Source of the DNA: Burkholderia anthina
GTDB lineage: Bacteria; Pseudomonadota; Gammaproteobacteria; Burkholderiales; Burkholderiaceae
Direction of reading: 5' to 3'
Assembly (NCBI RefSeq): GCF_902498995.1
Contig: NZ_CABVLY010000004.1
Span: 248,001-312,000 of the forward strand
DNA: 64,000 nucleotides
The notes beneath the pieces are model-generated. The model was not told the origin of the DNA and did no database searches. It worked only from the letters and a program-made list of their open reading frames with translations. The position numbers were made by a program, and so were the translations under genes. Position 1 is the first letter of the stretch, and each line of letters starts with the position of its first letter. This document shows positions 21,414-30,183 of this stretch, in pieces.

Positions 21414-22079
21414 GAGCGCTGTCCTCGCTTCGGATTAACCGCGTTGTCCGCCCGTTCCCCGCTCGCCGATGGCAAGCCGTTCGGCATCGTTCTTCCGTCT
21501 CCCTGCCTCGCGCAATTCATACAAAATCCATGCCAAGCGCGGAAAGACAGATGCGTACGGAGATGCGTCAAATCCATGCGGCGGCGTGCAACACTCTGCT
21601 CCGGCGTCACGCACAACCTGTGCGACGCACAAGGCCTGTTGCGCCGCGCGTCCGGCGCAGGCTCCCGCCGGAACCACGATCGTTTGTCCCGATCCGGCGA
21701 ACGTCGGGCCGGCAATATGCAGTTCATTCCGCATGCGCCCGGCCGTCACGACGTCGAACCGGCACGAAGCTTGCTCCGAATGCACCATGCATTTCTCGCT
21801 CATCGATCCGCTTCGCATGAACCCATTGACGGCCCACACGCCGCGCGTGCCCATACGTTGTTCGGCCCGCGGCCTTCCTGCCGCGGCGCGCCCAGGCCAG
21901 CGCCGCGCATTGCCCGGATCGACGGTTTTCCTGCTGATGCATCCGCGCACCGGGGCACGCGTAGCCATCCACCGGCTACCGTGGCCGCCGATACGTTCGT
22001 GGCAGCGCGCCGCCGCGCGCATCATGCAGGCTTTTTTCATCCCGACCGCGCGCGACGTTCGTCTCGCGAGGAAGTTGCC
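21414..22079. other. 660 bases without a recognisable gene
   Basis: Open frames exist on both strands, as expected at this GC content. The plus-strand frame 21469-22083 ends in an ATGA overlap with the next small ORF, but neither it nor the minus-strand frame 21435-22040 looks like a protein family. It could be decayed coding DNA or a long leader. Confidence 0.5.
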
Positions 22080-22220
22080 ATGACAGATCCCGTTTCTCCG
22101 CCGATGCCGCCGACGGTTGATGCACTGCGCACTCGCGACGGACGCCGCGTGTCGTTCACGCCGGCCTCGCTGTTCCTCTCACCCGTTCACGACGCGCGCG
22201 TCGCGCGCTGCATCGCATGA
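22080..22220 (+). CDS. small ORF of 46 residues, coupled to the next
   Basis: A 46-residue frame preceded by GAGGAAG nine bases from the ATG. It is Pro-rich at the start and has no recognisable domain. Its stop overlaps the ATG of the following small ORF (ATGA). The good ribosome site and the chain of overlaps leading to the response regulator support translation, but the product is unknown. It may be a leader peptide. Confidence 0.45.
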   Translation: MTDPVSPPMPPTVDALRTRDGRRVSFTPASLFLSPVHDARVARCIA

Positions 22221-22375
22221 AGATCAAGGTACTCGGCACGTCGAAGCACGCCGTGGCGGTCGACGTCGTGCGACGGGCAGCCGACGCGATCGCGCCGCCC
22301 GTGCAGCCCATCCTGTTTCGCAGCGACGCCAGCTCGCGCAAGCGGGCCGCTCGCCAGGCGGTGGACTCACGATGA
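22217..22375 (+). CDS. small ORF of 52 residues, coupled at both ends
   Basis: A 52-residue basic peptide whose start overlaps the previous stop and whose stop overlaps the response regulator start, both as ATGA. It opens M-K-I-K-V-L-G-T, reminiscent of small thioredoxin-like proteins, but the cysteines expected after that are absent. It may be a decayed or derived form. Function unknown. Confidence 0.45.
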   Translation: MKIKVLGTSKHAVAVDVVRRAADAIAPPVQPILFRSDASSRKRAARQAVDSR

Positions 22376-23034
22376 CGGCGTGCGATATCTCCGTGTTGCT
22401 CGTGGACGATCACGCCGTGGTGCGCGAGGGCTACCGGCGCCTGCTCGAACTGAATTCCGACGTATCCGTATGCGGCGAGGCGGCCGACGCGGCGCAAGCC
22501 TATCAGCGCTTCTGCATGCTGCGCCCGGATGTCGTCGTGATGGACGTGTCGTTGCCGGGCGCGAGCGGCATCGAAGCCATGCGGCGCATGCTCGCGCGCG
22601 AGCCGGGTGCCCGCGTGCTGATGTTCAGCGTGCACGAGGAAGCGATTTTTGTACGCCGCGCGCTCGACGCCGGCGCGCTCGGCTACGTGACCAAGGCCAG
22701 CGCGCCGGACGTGCTCGTGGAAGCCGTTCGCACGATCGCCCGGCGCGTTGGCTACCTGAGCCCGGACATCACGCAGGCGCTTGCCCTTCGCAATGCATTC
22801 AGCGAAGGGCCGCCCGGGCGGCAGTTGTCCGCGCGCGAGTTCGAGGTGCTGCGCCTGCTCGTGCAAGGCTTTACGTTGCCGAGCATCGCCGAGAAACTGG
22901 GGCTGAGCCAGAAGACCGTCGCCAATCATCAGTCGATGATCCGGCAGAAACTCGGCGCCGACAACAGCGTCCAGCTCGCCCAGATGGCGAGCCGCCTCGG
23001 GCTTCAATTCGCGGGCGCGGCATCCTTCGCGTGA
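22372..23034 (+). CDS. NarL/FixJ-type response regulator
   Basis: A 220-residue regulator. The receiver domain has the acidic pair at D12-D13, the phospho-acceptor D58 in V-V-M-D-V-S-L-P-G and the conserved lysine in G-Y-V-T-K. The C-terminal LuxR helix-turn-helix reads L-S-A-R-E-F-E-V-L-R-L-L with the recognition helix in Q-K-T-V-A-N-H. It pairs with the kinase at 23004-24020. Paired systems of this type (FlhSR, MoxXY) control methanol and formaldehyde oxidation in other proteobacteria, and the neighbours here suggest the same. Its last 31 bases overlap the kinase gene tail to tail. Confidence 0.9.
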   Translation: MTACDISVLLVDDHAVVREGYRRLLELNSDVSVCGEAADAAQAYQRFCMLRPDVVVMDVSLPGASGIEAMRRMLAREPGARVLMFSVHEEAIFVRRALDAGALGYVTKASAPDVLVEAVRTIARRVGYLSPDITQALALRNAFSEGPPGRQLSAREFEVLRLLVQGFTLPSIAEKLGLSQKTVANHQSMIRQKLGADNSVQLAQMASRLGLQFAGAASFA

Positions 23035-24020
23035 GCCACCCCGGCATGAGCCGGCACGCGCGCGCAGAACAAAAAGCCTTGCCCCGGTTGGCTCGCCGCA
23101 TGAAATTCGCCGCCGAGCGCCTCGACGCGCTCACGCATGCCGATCAGCCCGAGCCCGCCGCGCGGCTGCCCGAGATCGACGCCGGGCCCGTCGTCGCTCA
23201 CCGTCACGACGATTTCGTCCGCCATCCCGCTGCCGAGGGCCTCGCTCGGCGTGCGCACCATAAACACTTCCACGCGGGACGCGCGGGCAAACTTCGAAAC
23301 GTTGGTCAGCCCCTCCTGCACGAGCCGGTATAGCGTGATCGTCAGCGCGTCGCTCAGTCCGGTGAATTCGCCTTCGATCGCCAGCGAGAACGACGCATCC
23401 GGCAGCCGTTCGCGCCAGTCGTCGACACACTGTTCGAGCGCGCTCGGCAAACCGAACTCGTCGAGGCCGATCGGACGCAAACGCCGGATCATTCCGCCGA
23501 TCTGCCGATAAACGAGGCTCGCGCTGCGAATCAGGCCGAGCGAGATGCGATGAATCTCCGGCTCCCGCTCGCCGGACAAATCGCGAATGCGCGCGGCATC
23601 GAGCGAGATCGCATTCAGGTATTGACCCAGTTCGTCGTGCAGCTCGCGCGCCAGATGGCGGCATTCGAGTTCGCGCGCCTGCAGCGCCTGACCGGCAAGC
23701 CGCCGATTGTCCGAGAGCAGGCGTTCGGTCTGTGCTTCCAGCTCGCGGCGTCGGCCCAGTTCGTGCACGACCTCGCGATAGCGTCGCCACGCGAACCAGG
23801 CGAGCCCGATCGACAACACGCACAACGAGCCGGGCAATTCGTCGAGCTGAAAGCGTTCGAGGCCTCGCGTCCAGCGATAGGCCAGTTCGCTGACATCGAA
23901 TATCGAACCGAGCGCCGCGGCAAGCACCGTCAGCGCGATGACCCATACGAGATCTCGCCGCGCCGACGAACTCGGCGACGCGCGGCGCGCAGAAGATGAA
24001 CGGGAAGAATTGCGTCGCAT
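23004..24020 (-). CDS. membrane sensor histidine kinase, NarX/DegS type
   Basis: A 338-residue kinase. Two membrane segments lie at about residues 24-43 and 62-79, then a coiled coil, then the HisKA_3 dimerisation motif with H128 in L-H-D-E-L-G-Q, and an ATPase domain with D-D-G-P-G-V and G-L-G-L-I-G-M-R-E-R. It has almost no periplasmic domain, so sensing is probably in the membrane or cytoplasm. The ATG at 24020 follows GGAAGG; a long upstream extension is not coding. It converges on and overlaps its response regulator gene, an unusual arrangement for a pair. Confidence 0.9.
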   Translation of the reverse strand: MRRNSSRSSSARRASPSSSARRDLVWVIALTVLAAALGSIFDVSELAYRWTRGLERFQLDELPGSLCVLSIGLAWFAWRRYREVVHELGRRRELEAQTERLLSDNRRLAGQALQARELECRHLARELHDELGQYLNAISLDAARIRDLSGEREPEIHRISLGLIRSASLVYRQIGGMIRRLRPIGLDEFGLPSALEQCVDDWRERLPDASFSLAIEGEFTGLSDALTITLYRLVQEGLTNVSKFARASRVEVFMVRTPSEALGSGMADEIVVTVSDDGPGVDLGQPRGGLGLIGMRERVEALGGEFHAASQPGQGFLFCARVPAHAGVAHAKDAAPAN

Positions 24021-24070
24021 CACGTTGGCCTTCCATTTTGGCTGACCGCGCACAACGCCCGTGGCGTGCA

Positions 24071-24087
24071 TTGGGAACGCTTCCCAA
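24071..24087. promoter_or_regulatory. inverted repeat TTGGGAA-CGC-TTCCCAA
   Basis: A perfect 7-bp inverted repeat in the divergent region between the kinase and the TonB receptor. The core GGGAA-N3-TTCCC occurs again ahead of adhC (27886-27898), which suggests a shared regulator, perhaps the neighbouring response regulator. Confidence 0.45.
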
Positions 24088-24093
24088 CGATAT

Positions 24094-24116
24094 CGGGAAA
24101 AGCTCCCGGGCTTTTT
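24094..24116 (+). promoter_or_regulatory. overlapping hairpins in the TonB receptor leader
   Basis: CGGGA/TCCCG (24094-24108) and AAAAGC/GCTTTT followed by T (24098-24116) share bases and cannot form together. The second resembles a short intrinsic terminator. This is an attenuator-like layout about 105 bases ahead of the ATG. Whether the transcript starts upstream of it is not known. Confidence 0.3.
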
Positions 24117-24222
24117 CGTCGCGGTATGTGTGAAGCTTTGCACACTTGAAAAGAACACGCCACCTACACCAAAACACGACTTCGCCAGCGAAGATCGCAT
24201 CACGCCGACAGGAGTTGAAGCA

Positions 24223-26577
24223 ATGAGCACGCCATCCCGCCAGCGCAATACCGCCCCGTTGCCGGACCTGGTCCGGATCCATCGCTTCCGGCGACGTGCC
24301 GGATTCACCCTGTGCCTCGGAGGCGCGCTGGCGAGTCTGTCCACCGGCGCATGGGCCCAGTCGGCAACGTCGTCCGTCGCGCCGTCGGGTTCGAACGCCG
24401 ACACCGGTTCGATCGAACTCGCGCCGATCGTCGTGGTCGGCACGACGCCGCTGCTCGGTATCGGCACCCCGCTGGCGCAAGTGCCGCTCAACGTCCAAAC
24501 GGTTCGCGCGCGCGATCTCGACCGGCAGCACCGCAACACGCTCACCGATTACCTGGCGAAGAACCTGCCGAGCGTCGACGTCGCCGATGCGCAAGGCAAT
24601 CCGTATCAGGTCAATGTCAATTATCGCGGCTTCACCGCGTCGCCGTTGCTCGGCACGCCGCAGGGCATTTCGGTGTTCGTCGACGGCGTCCGCGTCAACG
24701 AGCCGTTCGGCGACGTGGTCAACTGGGATCTGCTTCCGCAGCAGGCCATCGACACGATCCAGCTGATTCCCGGTTCGAATCCGACCTACGGGCTCAACAC
24801 GCTCGGTGGCGCACTGTCGATCACGACGAAGAACGGCAGAACGAGCCCCGGCGGAGCGGCCGAGGTCACGCTGGGCTCCTGGGGCCGCAAGACCGCGCAG
24901 ATCGAGCAAGGCGGCACCATCGGGCAGAACCTCGACTACTACCTGACCGGCAACGTGACCAACGACAACGGCTGGGCGGAACAGAACGCCAGCCGCGTGC
25001 GGCAGATCTTCGGAAAAATTCGCTATACCGACGCCGATACGACGTTGTCGCTGTCGGCCGGCGGCGCGGACAACGATCTCCACGGCACGCAGACGATTCC
25101 ACGGTCCTTTCTGGGTAATCCGAAGCAACCCTATACGTACCCCGACCAGAATCTGAACAGCGCCGGCTACGTGACGCTGTCGGGCGACCACTACTTCAAC
25201 GATCACGTCGAATTGAGCGGCAACCTGTATTACCGGCACTTCCGCAACAGCAATGTCAGCAGCAACACCAATGCGGATTTCGGAACCGTCGAAGACGACG
25301 GCGACGTCGATACGACCCAGGCGACGAACGAGAAGTCGGTCATCTCGACCGACAGCTATGGCGCGAATCTGCAGCTCACCCTGTTGGGCAAACTCGGCGG
25401 GATGGAAAATCAGCTCGTCGCGGGCGTATCCGCCGACTTTGCACACTCCCGATACACCGAATCGTCGCAGGATGCCGTTTTCACCGCCTCACGCGCGACG
25501 ATCGGTATCGGTGATTTCGAGCAGCAGACCGCGGCGAAGACCCGCAACGGCAGCTACGGCATTTATCTGGAAGACACCCTGTCGCTCACCCCGCAATGGT
25601 CGCTGACATTCGCCGGACGCTACAACTGGGCGGAAGCCACGATAGGCGACGCGAGCGGCATGCAGCCGCAACTCGACGGCCACCATGTTTTTTCCCGCTT
25701 CAATCCGGCGATCGGCATCAACTGGAATCCGACCGCGGCCTTTACGGCCTACGCGACGTATAACGAAGGCATGCGCTCGCCGACCGCCATCGAACTGACC
25801 TGCGCCGATCCGGCCGCCCCCTGCTCGCTGCCGAACGATTTCGTGTCGGACCCACCGCTCCAGCCCGTGATCTCGAAGACCGTCGAAATCGGCGCACGCG
25901 GTCGAATCGGCCAGAACACGTCCTGGAGCGCCGCGGCATACAGCACGACGCTCGACAACGACATACAGTTCATCAGCAGCAACGGCGCGGCCAGCAACCA
26001 GGGCTTTTTCCAGAACGTCGGCCGCACGCGCCGGCAGGGCTTCGAACTGTCGGGGCACAGCCAGATCGGGCCGCTCGCCGTCACCGCCAGTTACAACTAC
26101 GTCGACGCCACCTACCGGTCGGGCTGGACCGAAAGCAGCCCGAGCAACTCCAGCGCGGACGCGAACGGAAACATCGCCGTCAAGCCGGGCAACCACATTC
26201 CCGGCATTCCGGCAAACACGGTCAAGCTGCGACTCGATTACGCGGCCACCCCGCGCTGGAACATCGGCACCAACCTGACCTGGCGCGGCAGCATCTATGC
26301 TCAGGGCGACGAAAACAATCAGGACGTCAACGGCAAGATCAGCGGCTATCTGCTGGTCGATCTGAACACCTCGTACCAGTTGACCAAGCAGATCCTGATT
26401 TTCGCGAACGTCGAGAACCTGCTCGACAAACGCTATGCCAGCTTCGGCACGCTCGGACAGAACTTCTTCAGCGGCCCCGGCCATGCGTTCGACGGTGCGA
26501 ACCCGACCAACGAGCAATTCATCGGGCCGGGCGCGCCGCGCAGCTTCTGGGTCGGTTTGCGCTACGCGTGGAAATAG
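24223..26577 (+). CDS. TonB-dependent outer-membrane receptor
   Basis: A 784-residue receptor. It has a long signal region ending near A-W-A-Q (about residue 46), a plug domain (I-V-V-V-G-T through G-S-N-P-T-Y-G-L-N-T-L-G-G-A-L) and a beta-barrel with the TonB C-terminal box ending in an aromatic-rich W-V-G-L-R-Y-A-W-K. AGGAG precedes the ATG at 24223. Such receptors import scarce metals or their chelates. Next to a XoxF/PQQ cluster, a lanthanide-chelate receptor is an attractive guess (compare LutH in Methylobacterium), but siderophore or other substrates cannot be excluded from sequence alone. Confidence 0.9.
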   Translation: MSTPSRQRNTAPLPDLVRIHRFRRRAGFTLCLGGALASLSTGAWAQSATSSVAPSGSNADTGSIELAPIVVVGTTPLLGIGTPLAQVPLNVQTVRARDLDRQHRNTLTDYLAKNLPSVDVADAQGNPYQVNVNYRGFTASPLLGTPQGISVFVDGVRVNEPFGDVVNWDLLPQQAIDTIQLIPGSNPTYGLNTLGGALSITTKNGRTSPGGAAEVTLGSWGRKTAQIEQGGTIGQNLDYYLTGNVTNDNGWAEQNASRVRQIFGKIRYTDADTTLSLSAGGADNDLHGTQTIPRSFLGNPKQPYTYPDQNLNSAGYVTLSGDHYFNDHVELSGNLYYRHFRNSNVSSNTNADFGTVEDDGDVDTTQATNEKSVISTDSYGANLQLTLLGKLGGMENQLVAGVSADFAHSRYTESSQDAVFTASRATIGIGDFEQQTAAKTRNGSYGIYLEDTLSLTPQWSLTFAGRYNWAEATIGDASGMQPQLDGHHVFSRFNPAIGINWNPTAAFTAYATYNEGMRSPTAIELTCADPAAPCSLPNDFVSDPPLQPVISKTVEIGARGRIGQNTSWSAAAYSTTLDNDIQFISSNGAASNQGFFQNVGRTRRQGFELSGHSQIGPLAVTASYNYVDATYRSGWTESSPSNSSADANGNIAVKPGNHIPGIPANTVKLRLDYAATPRWNIGTNLTWRGSIYAQGDENNQDVNGKISGYLLVDLNTSYQLTKQILIFANVENLLDKRYASFGTLGQNFFSGPGHAFDGANPTNEQFIGPGAPRSFWVGLRYAWK

Positions 26578-26607
26578 TGCAACGCGCGTAGATCGCTACG
26601 CCAAGCC

Positions 26608-26645
26608 GCCGGCCCGCAGCCGCATCGCATCGACTGCAGGCCGGC
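26608..26645. terminator. hairpin between converging tonB receptor and beta-propeller genes
   Basis: A 12-bp stem with one mismatch (GCCGGCCCGCAG pairing with CTGCAGGCCGGC) and a 14-base loop between two converging stop codons. There is no T-run, but the position fits a bidirectional terminator. Confidence 0.45.
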
Positions 26646-26692
26646 TCGACCTCGTTCGTGAATCGGCGGAACGGGACACCCGGGGGAAACGG

Positions 26693-27790
26693 TCAATGCG
26701 ATTCGATCGAGCCGTCGCTATGCGGATACGTGACGATGCCCCACGCAAGCGGCAATTCGTCGATCTGCTTGATCGGCTGGTAGTTTTGCGCATCGAGCAC
26801 GTAGACCGCGTCGGATCGCCCGCATGCCGCCAGCAGTTTCGCGCCGTCCGGCGTGAAACTGAAATGCCAGCACCGCTGGCCGACCGGAACGTCGGCAACA
26901 TGCGCGTAGCTGTTGCCGTCGAAGACCTGGATCGTCTTGTCTCGCGCCGCAGCGACGAAGAGCCGCTTGCCGTCGGGGCCGAACGCCACGCCGTACGGCC
27001 CCAGCTTCGTATCGACCGTCTTCGTGACCTGAAGCGTGCGCGCGTCGATCACGACGAACTTGTTCGACGATTCCAGCGTGACGATGTAGCGCTTGCCGTC
27101 GGGCGACAGCCGGATACCGCGCGGACGGCCGCCTTTCGCGAGTTTTACGGTTCGAATCGGCGCGCCCGTCCGGGCGTGATAAACCGAAACGGTATCGTCC
27201 CCCTCGTTGGTCACCAGCATCGTGTTGCCGTCGCGCGAAAACTCGATCCCCTCGGTTTCGTGGCCGCTCGTCACCGAACGGACCACCTGCCAACGCTTCA
27301 TGTCGACGATCGCAATTTCCGCAGGGGGGCTGTCGGCGTCGTCATCGCCGGCTGCGCCCGCTCGGCCGGTTCCCGCAGCGGGCCCTCCCGACCCCGCAGG
27401 CTCGTAGGTCACGTACGCGTAGCCGTTGTGCACGCGCACATATTCGGGATTCTTGCCGATCTTCACGCGCCGCACGACCTGCCCCGATGCCGTGTCGATG
27501 ACGGCCAGATCGCCGGTATTCTTGTTGGCCACCAGAAGCAGCGCGCCATCCGCGCTCAAGCTCAGGCCGCGCGGGCCGTCGGTGCCCACCGGTAGCGTCT
27601 TCGTCAATGTCATGCTGCCCAGATCGATCACGCCGACACCGGCCTTCTCGCTCGTCACATAGGCAGTCGGCGTGACCGCATAAGCCGCGGTCGTTGCGAG
27701 CGAGAGCGTTGCGGCGGCAATGACCGAAGGCGCGGCGAAGAAAGCGCGGAAATGCCGCGTCGTCCTGATTTGAAATCGTGTCTCCCGCAT
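26693..27790 (-). CDS. secreted YVTN/YncE-type beta-propeller protein
   Basis: A 365-residue protein with a signal peptide ending near A-Y-A (residue 38). It has repeated propeller units of the kind G-P-R-G-L-S-L-S-A-D-G, V-I-D and V-T-N-E-G-D-D-T-V-S-V, and an acidic, Gly/Pro-rich insert at about residues 146-165. Proteins of this type often accompany PQQ-dependent dehydrogenases and TonB receptors, but their function is not settled. AGGAG lies seven bases ahead of the ATG. It is divergent from adhC. Confidence 0.85.
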   Translation of the reverse strand: MRETRFQIRTTRHFRAFFAAPSVIAAATLSLATTAAYAVTPTAYVTSEKAGVGVIDLGSMTLTKTLPVGTDGPRGLSLSADGALLLVANKNTGDLAVIDTASGQVVRRVKIGKNPEYVRVHNGYAYVTYEPAGSGGPAAGTGRAGAAGDDDADSPPAEIAIVDMKRWQVVRSVTSGHETEGIEFSRDGNTMLVTNEGDDTVSVYHARTGAPIRTVKLAKGGRPRGIRLSPDGKRYIVTLESSNKFVVIDARTLQVTKTVDTKLGPYGVAFGPDGKRLFVAAARDKTIQVFDGNSYAHVADVPVGQRCWHFSFTPDGAKLLAACGRSDAVYVLDAQNYQPIKQIDELPLAWGIVTYPHSDGSIESH

Positions 27791-28107
27791 CGATGTACTC
27801 CTTGTTTTGAAAGCGCTGCGCCGCGAGAATTCGCGCCGTTCGAGCAAGGTAACGCTCGAAGAATCGGTTGACAACGACGTCGGACGGGAATTTTTCCCGA
27901 ATTGCGACAACGGGATCGACTCCGGCGTCAACCGCGGATTCGGGAAACCCAGACGAATCGCCCTTCGGTCGACGGACAACCCGGAACCCACTTCGGTTTG
28001 GACAACTTGCACCGCATTTGCGCCAAAACCCGTCTCAAGCGCACCATCCTCGCGGCAATCGACAATCATGGCGTCGTCTCAATCATTGACTTGGGCGACG
28101 AGAGAAC
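27791..28107. other. divergent control region of the beta-propeller gene and adhC
   Basis: About 320 bases with no gene. It carries the palindrome at 27886-27898 and a half-copy GGGAA near 27949-27953. I do not see a strong sigma-70 or sigma-54 promoter for either gene. Confidence 0.5.
27886..27898. promoter_or_regulatory. palindrome GGGAA-TTT-TTCCC
   Basis: A perfect inverted repeat flanked by C and G, about 95 bases from the beta-propeller start and 210 from adhC. It has the same GGGAA-N3-TTCCC core as the site ahead of the TonB receptor at 24073-24085. Probable operator for a dimeric regulator. Confidence 0.45.
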
Positions 28108-29214
28108 ATGAAGACGAAAGCAGCGATTGCATGGAAGGCGGGCGCGCCGCTGACGATCGAGGAAGTCGATCTGGAAGGCCCGCGCGCGGGCGAGGTGCTG
28201 ATCGAGGTGAAAGCCACGGGCATCTGCCACACCGACTACTACACGCTGTCGGGCGCGGATCCGGAAGGGATCTTCCCGGCGATCCTCGGCCACGAAGGCG
28301 CGGGTGTCGTAGTCGACGTCGGCCCCGGCGTCGGCACCGTGCGCAAGGGCGACCACGTGATTCCGCTGTACACGCCGGAATGCCGCGAGTGCAAGTTCTG
28401 CCTGTCGCGCAAGACCAACCTGTGCCAGAAGATCCGCGCGACGCAGGGCAAGGGCCTGATGCCCGACGCGACGTCGCGCTTCTCGCTCGACGGCAAGCCG
28501 CTGTTCCACTACATGGGCACGTCGACGTTCTCGAACTACATCGTGGTGCCGGAGATCGCGGTCGCGAAGGTGCGCGAGGACGCGCCGTTCGACAAGATCT
28601 GCTACATCGGCTGCGGCGTGACGACCGGCGTCGGCGCGGTGGTGTACTCGGCGAAGGTCGAGGCGGGCGCGAACGTGGTCGTGTTCGGTCTCGGCGGAAT
28701 CGGGCTGAACGTGATCCAGGGCGCGAAGATGGTCGGCGCGGACAAGATCATCGGCGTCGACATCAACCCGAAGCGCGTCGAACTCGCGAAGAAGTTCGGG
28801 ATGACGCACTTCATCAACCCGAACGAGGTCGGGAACGTCGTCGACCACATCGCGCAGTTGACCGACGGCGGCGCGGACTACTCGTTCGAGTGCGTCGGCA
28901 ACGTGAAGCTGATGCGCCAGGCGCTCGAGTGCACGCACAAGGGCTGGGGCCAGTCGTTCATCATCGGCGTGGCGGCGGCGGGCGAGGAAATCGGCACGCG
29001 TCCGTTCCAGCTGGTGACGGGCCGCGAGTGGAAAGGTTCGGCGTTCGGCGGCGCACGCGGCCGCACCGACGTGCCGAAGATCGTCGACTGGTACATGGAA
29101 GGCAAGATCAACATCGACGACCTGATCACGCACACGCTGCCGCTCGAGAAGATCAACGACGGCTTCGACCTGATGAAGCGGGGCGAATCGATCCGCTCGG
29201 TCGTGTTGTACTGA
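28108..29214 (+). CDS. adhC: S-(hydroxymethyl)glutathione dehydrogenase, class III alcohol dehydrogenase
   Basis: A 368-residue zinc enzyme. Catalytic zinc ligands lie in G-I-C-H-T-D and G-H-E-G-A-G, the structural zinc site has four cysteines in C-R-E-C-K-F-C followed by N-L-C, and the NAD fold has G-L-G-G-I-G-L. It oxidises the formaldehyde-glutathione adduct to S-formylglutathione in the cytoplasm. Codon use is very biased to G/C at third positions, as in highly expressed genes. It is followed by fghA after 16 bases, so the two form an operon that would clear formaldehyde from methanol oxidation. Confidence 0.97.
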   Translation: MKTKAAIAWKAGAPLTIEEVDLEGPRAGEVLIEVKATGICHTDYYTLSGADPEGIFPAILGHEGAGVVVDVGPGVGTVRKGDHVIPLYTPECRECKFCLSRKTNLCQKIRATQGKGLMPDATSRFSLDGKPLFHYMGTSTFSNYIVVPEIAVAKVREDAPFDKICYIGCGVTTGVGAVVYSAKVEAGANVVVFGLGGIGLNVIQGAKMVGADKIIGVDINPKRVELAKKFGMTHFINPNEVGNVVDHIAQLTDGGADYSFECVGNVKLMRQALECTHKGWGQSFIIGVAAAGEEIGTRPFQLVTGREWKGSAFGGARGRTDVPKIVDWYMEGKINIDDLITHTLPLEKINDGFDLMKRGESIRSVVLY

Positions 29215-29230
29215 CTGGAGGCACACGACG

Positions 29231-30082
29231 ATGCTCGAACTCGTTTCATCGCATGCTTGCCACGGCGGCGAGCAACGCTTCTATCGCCACGACTCGAAGG
29301 CGATCGGCCTGCCGATGAAGTTCTCGGTGTACCTGCCGCCGCAGGCCGCGCACGGCCGCGTGCCGGCGCTGTTCTATCTCGCGGGGCTCACGTGCACCGA
29401 AGAGACGTTCGCGATCAAGGGCGGCGCGCAGCAATACGCGGCGCAGCACGGCATCGCGCTCGTGATGCCCGATACGAGCCCGCGCGACGCGGGTGTGGCG
29501 GGCGAGACCGATGCGTGGGATTTCGGCGTCGGCGCGGGGTTCTACGTCGACGCGACGCAAGCGCCGTGGTCGACGCATTACCGGATGGAGTCGTACGTGA
29601 CGGACGAGTTGCGCGAGCTCGTCGCGGCCGAGCTGCCGATCGACGGCGCGCGGCTCGGAATCTTCGGTCACTCGATGGGCGGGCACGGCGCGCTGACGCT
29701 CGCGCTGCGTCACCCGGGCCTGTACCGGTCGGTGTCGGCGTTCGCGCCGATCGCCGCGCCGACGCGCTGCCCGTGGGGTGAAAAGGCGTTCTCCGGGTAT
29801 CTCGGCGCCGATCGCGAAGCGTGGAAGCAGCATGATGCGAGCGAACTCGTCGCGCGCGCGGATGCGCCGAAGTTCGCGGACGGCATCCTCGTCGATCAGG
29901 GTCTCGCCGACCAGTTCCTCCCCAACCAGCTGAACCCGGACGTGTTCGAAGCCGCCTGCGCGAAGGCCGGCCAGCCGCTGACCTTGCGTCGTCACCCGGG
30001 TTATGACCATGGGTACTACTTCATACAGAGCTTCATCGGCGACCATATCCGCCACCACTCGGAGACGCTCCGCCCCGGCTGA
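29231..30082 (+). CDS. fghA: S-formylglutathione hydrolase
   Basis: A 283-residue alpha/beta hydrolase with the nucleophile in G-H-S-M-G-G-H-G-A, the Y-L-A-G-L-T-C-T-E-E-T oxyanion region and the H-P-G-Y-D-H-G-Y-Y-F end. It splits S-formylglutathione to formate and glutathione, the second step after AdhC. GGAGG lies upstream of the ATG. Confidence 0.96.
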   Translation: MLELVSSHACHGGEQRFYRHDSKAIGLPMKFSVYLPPQAAHGRVPALFYLAGLTCTEETFAIKGGAQQYAAQHGIALVMPDTSPRDAGVAGETDAWDFGVGAGFYVDATQAPWSTHYRMESYVTDELRELVAAELPIDGARLGIFGHSMGGHGALTLALRHPGLYRSVSAFAPIAAPTRCPWGEKAFSGYLGADREAWKQHDASELVARADAPKFADGILVDQGLADQFLPNQLNPDVFEAACAKAGQPLTLRRHPGYDHGYYFIQSFIGDHIRHHSETLRPG

Positions 30083-30111
30083 AAAACTTCGTCGATCACC
30101 GCATGTGGCCA

Positions 30112-30135
30112 GGGGAATCGTACTCGCCCTTCCCC
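30112..30135. repeat. inverted repeat GGGGAA-N12-TTCCCC
   Basis: A 6-bp perfect inverted repeat between fghA and the VOC gene. It may be a weak hairpin or an operator; it resembles the GGGAA/TTCCC sites further left but with a longer spacer. Confidence 0.3.
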
Positions 30136-30183
30136 GCGCTCCATGAATCGCCTTTCCACTCCCAACGACGCAAAAGGAACATC

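Noticed and set aside
21469-22083. Plus-strand frame of 204 codons ending in an ATGA overlap
   Set aside because: The overlap is tempting, but the composition is not protein-like and no domain is visible; a minus-strand frame covers the same DNA. Left as unexplained sequence.
27868-27897. TTGACA as -35 of an adhC promoter
   Set aside because: A good -35 is present at 27868, but no acceptable -10 follows at 16-18 bases, only the TTTTTC of the palindrome.
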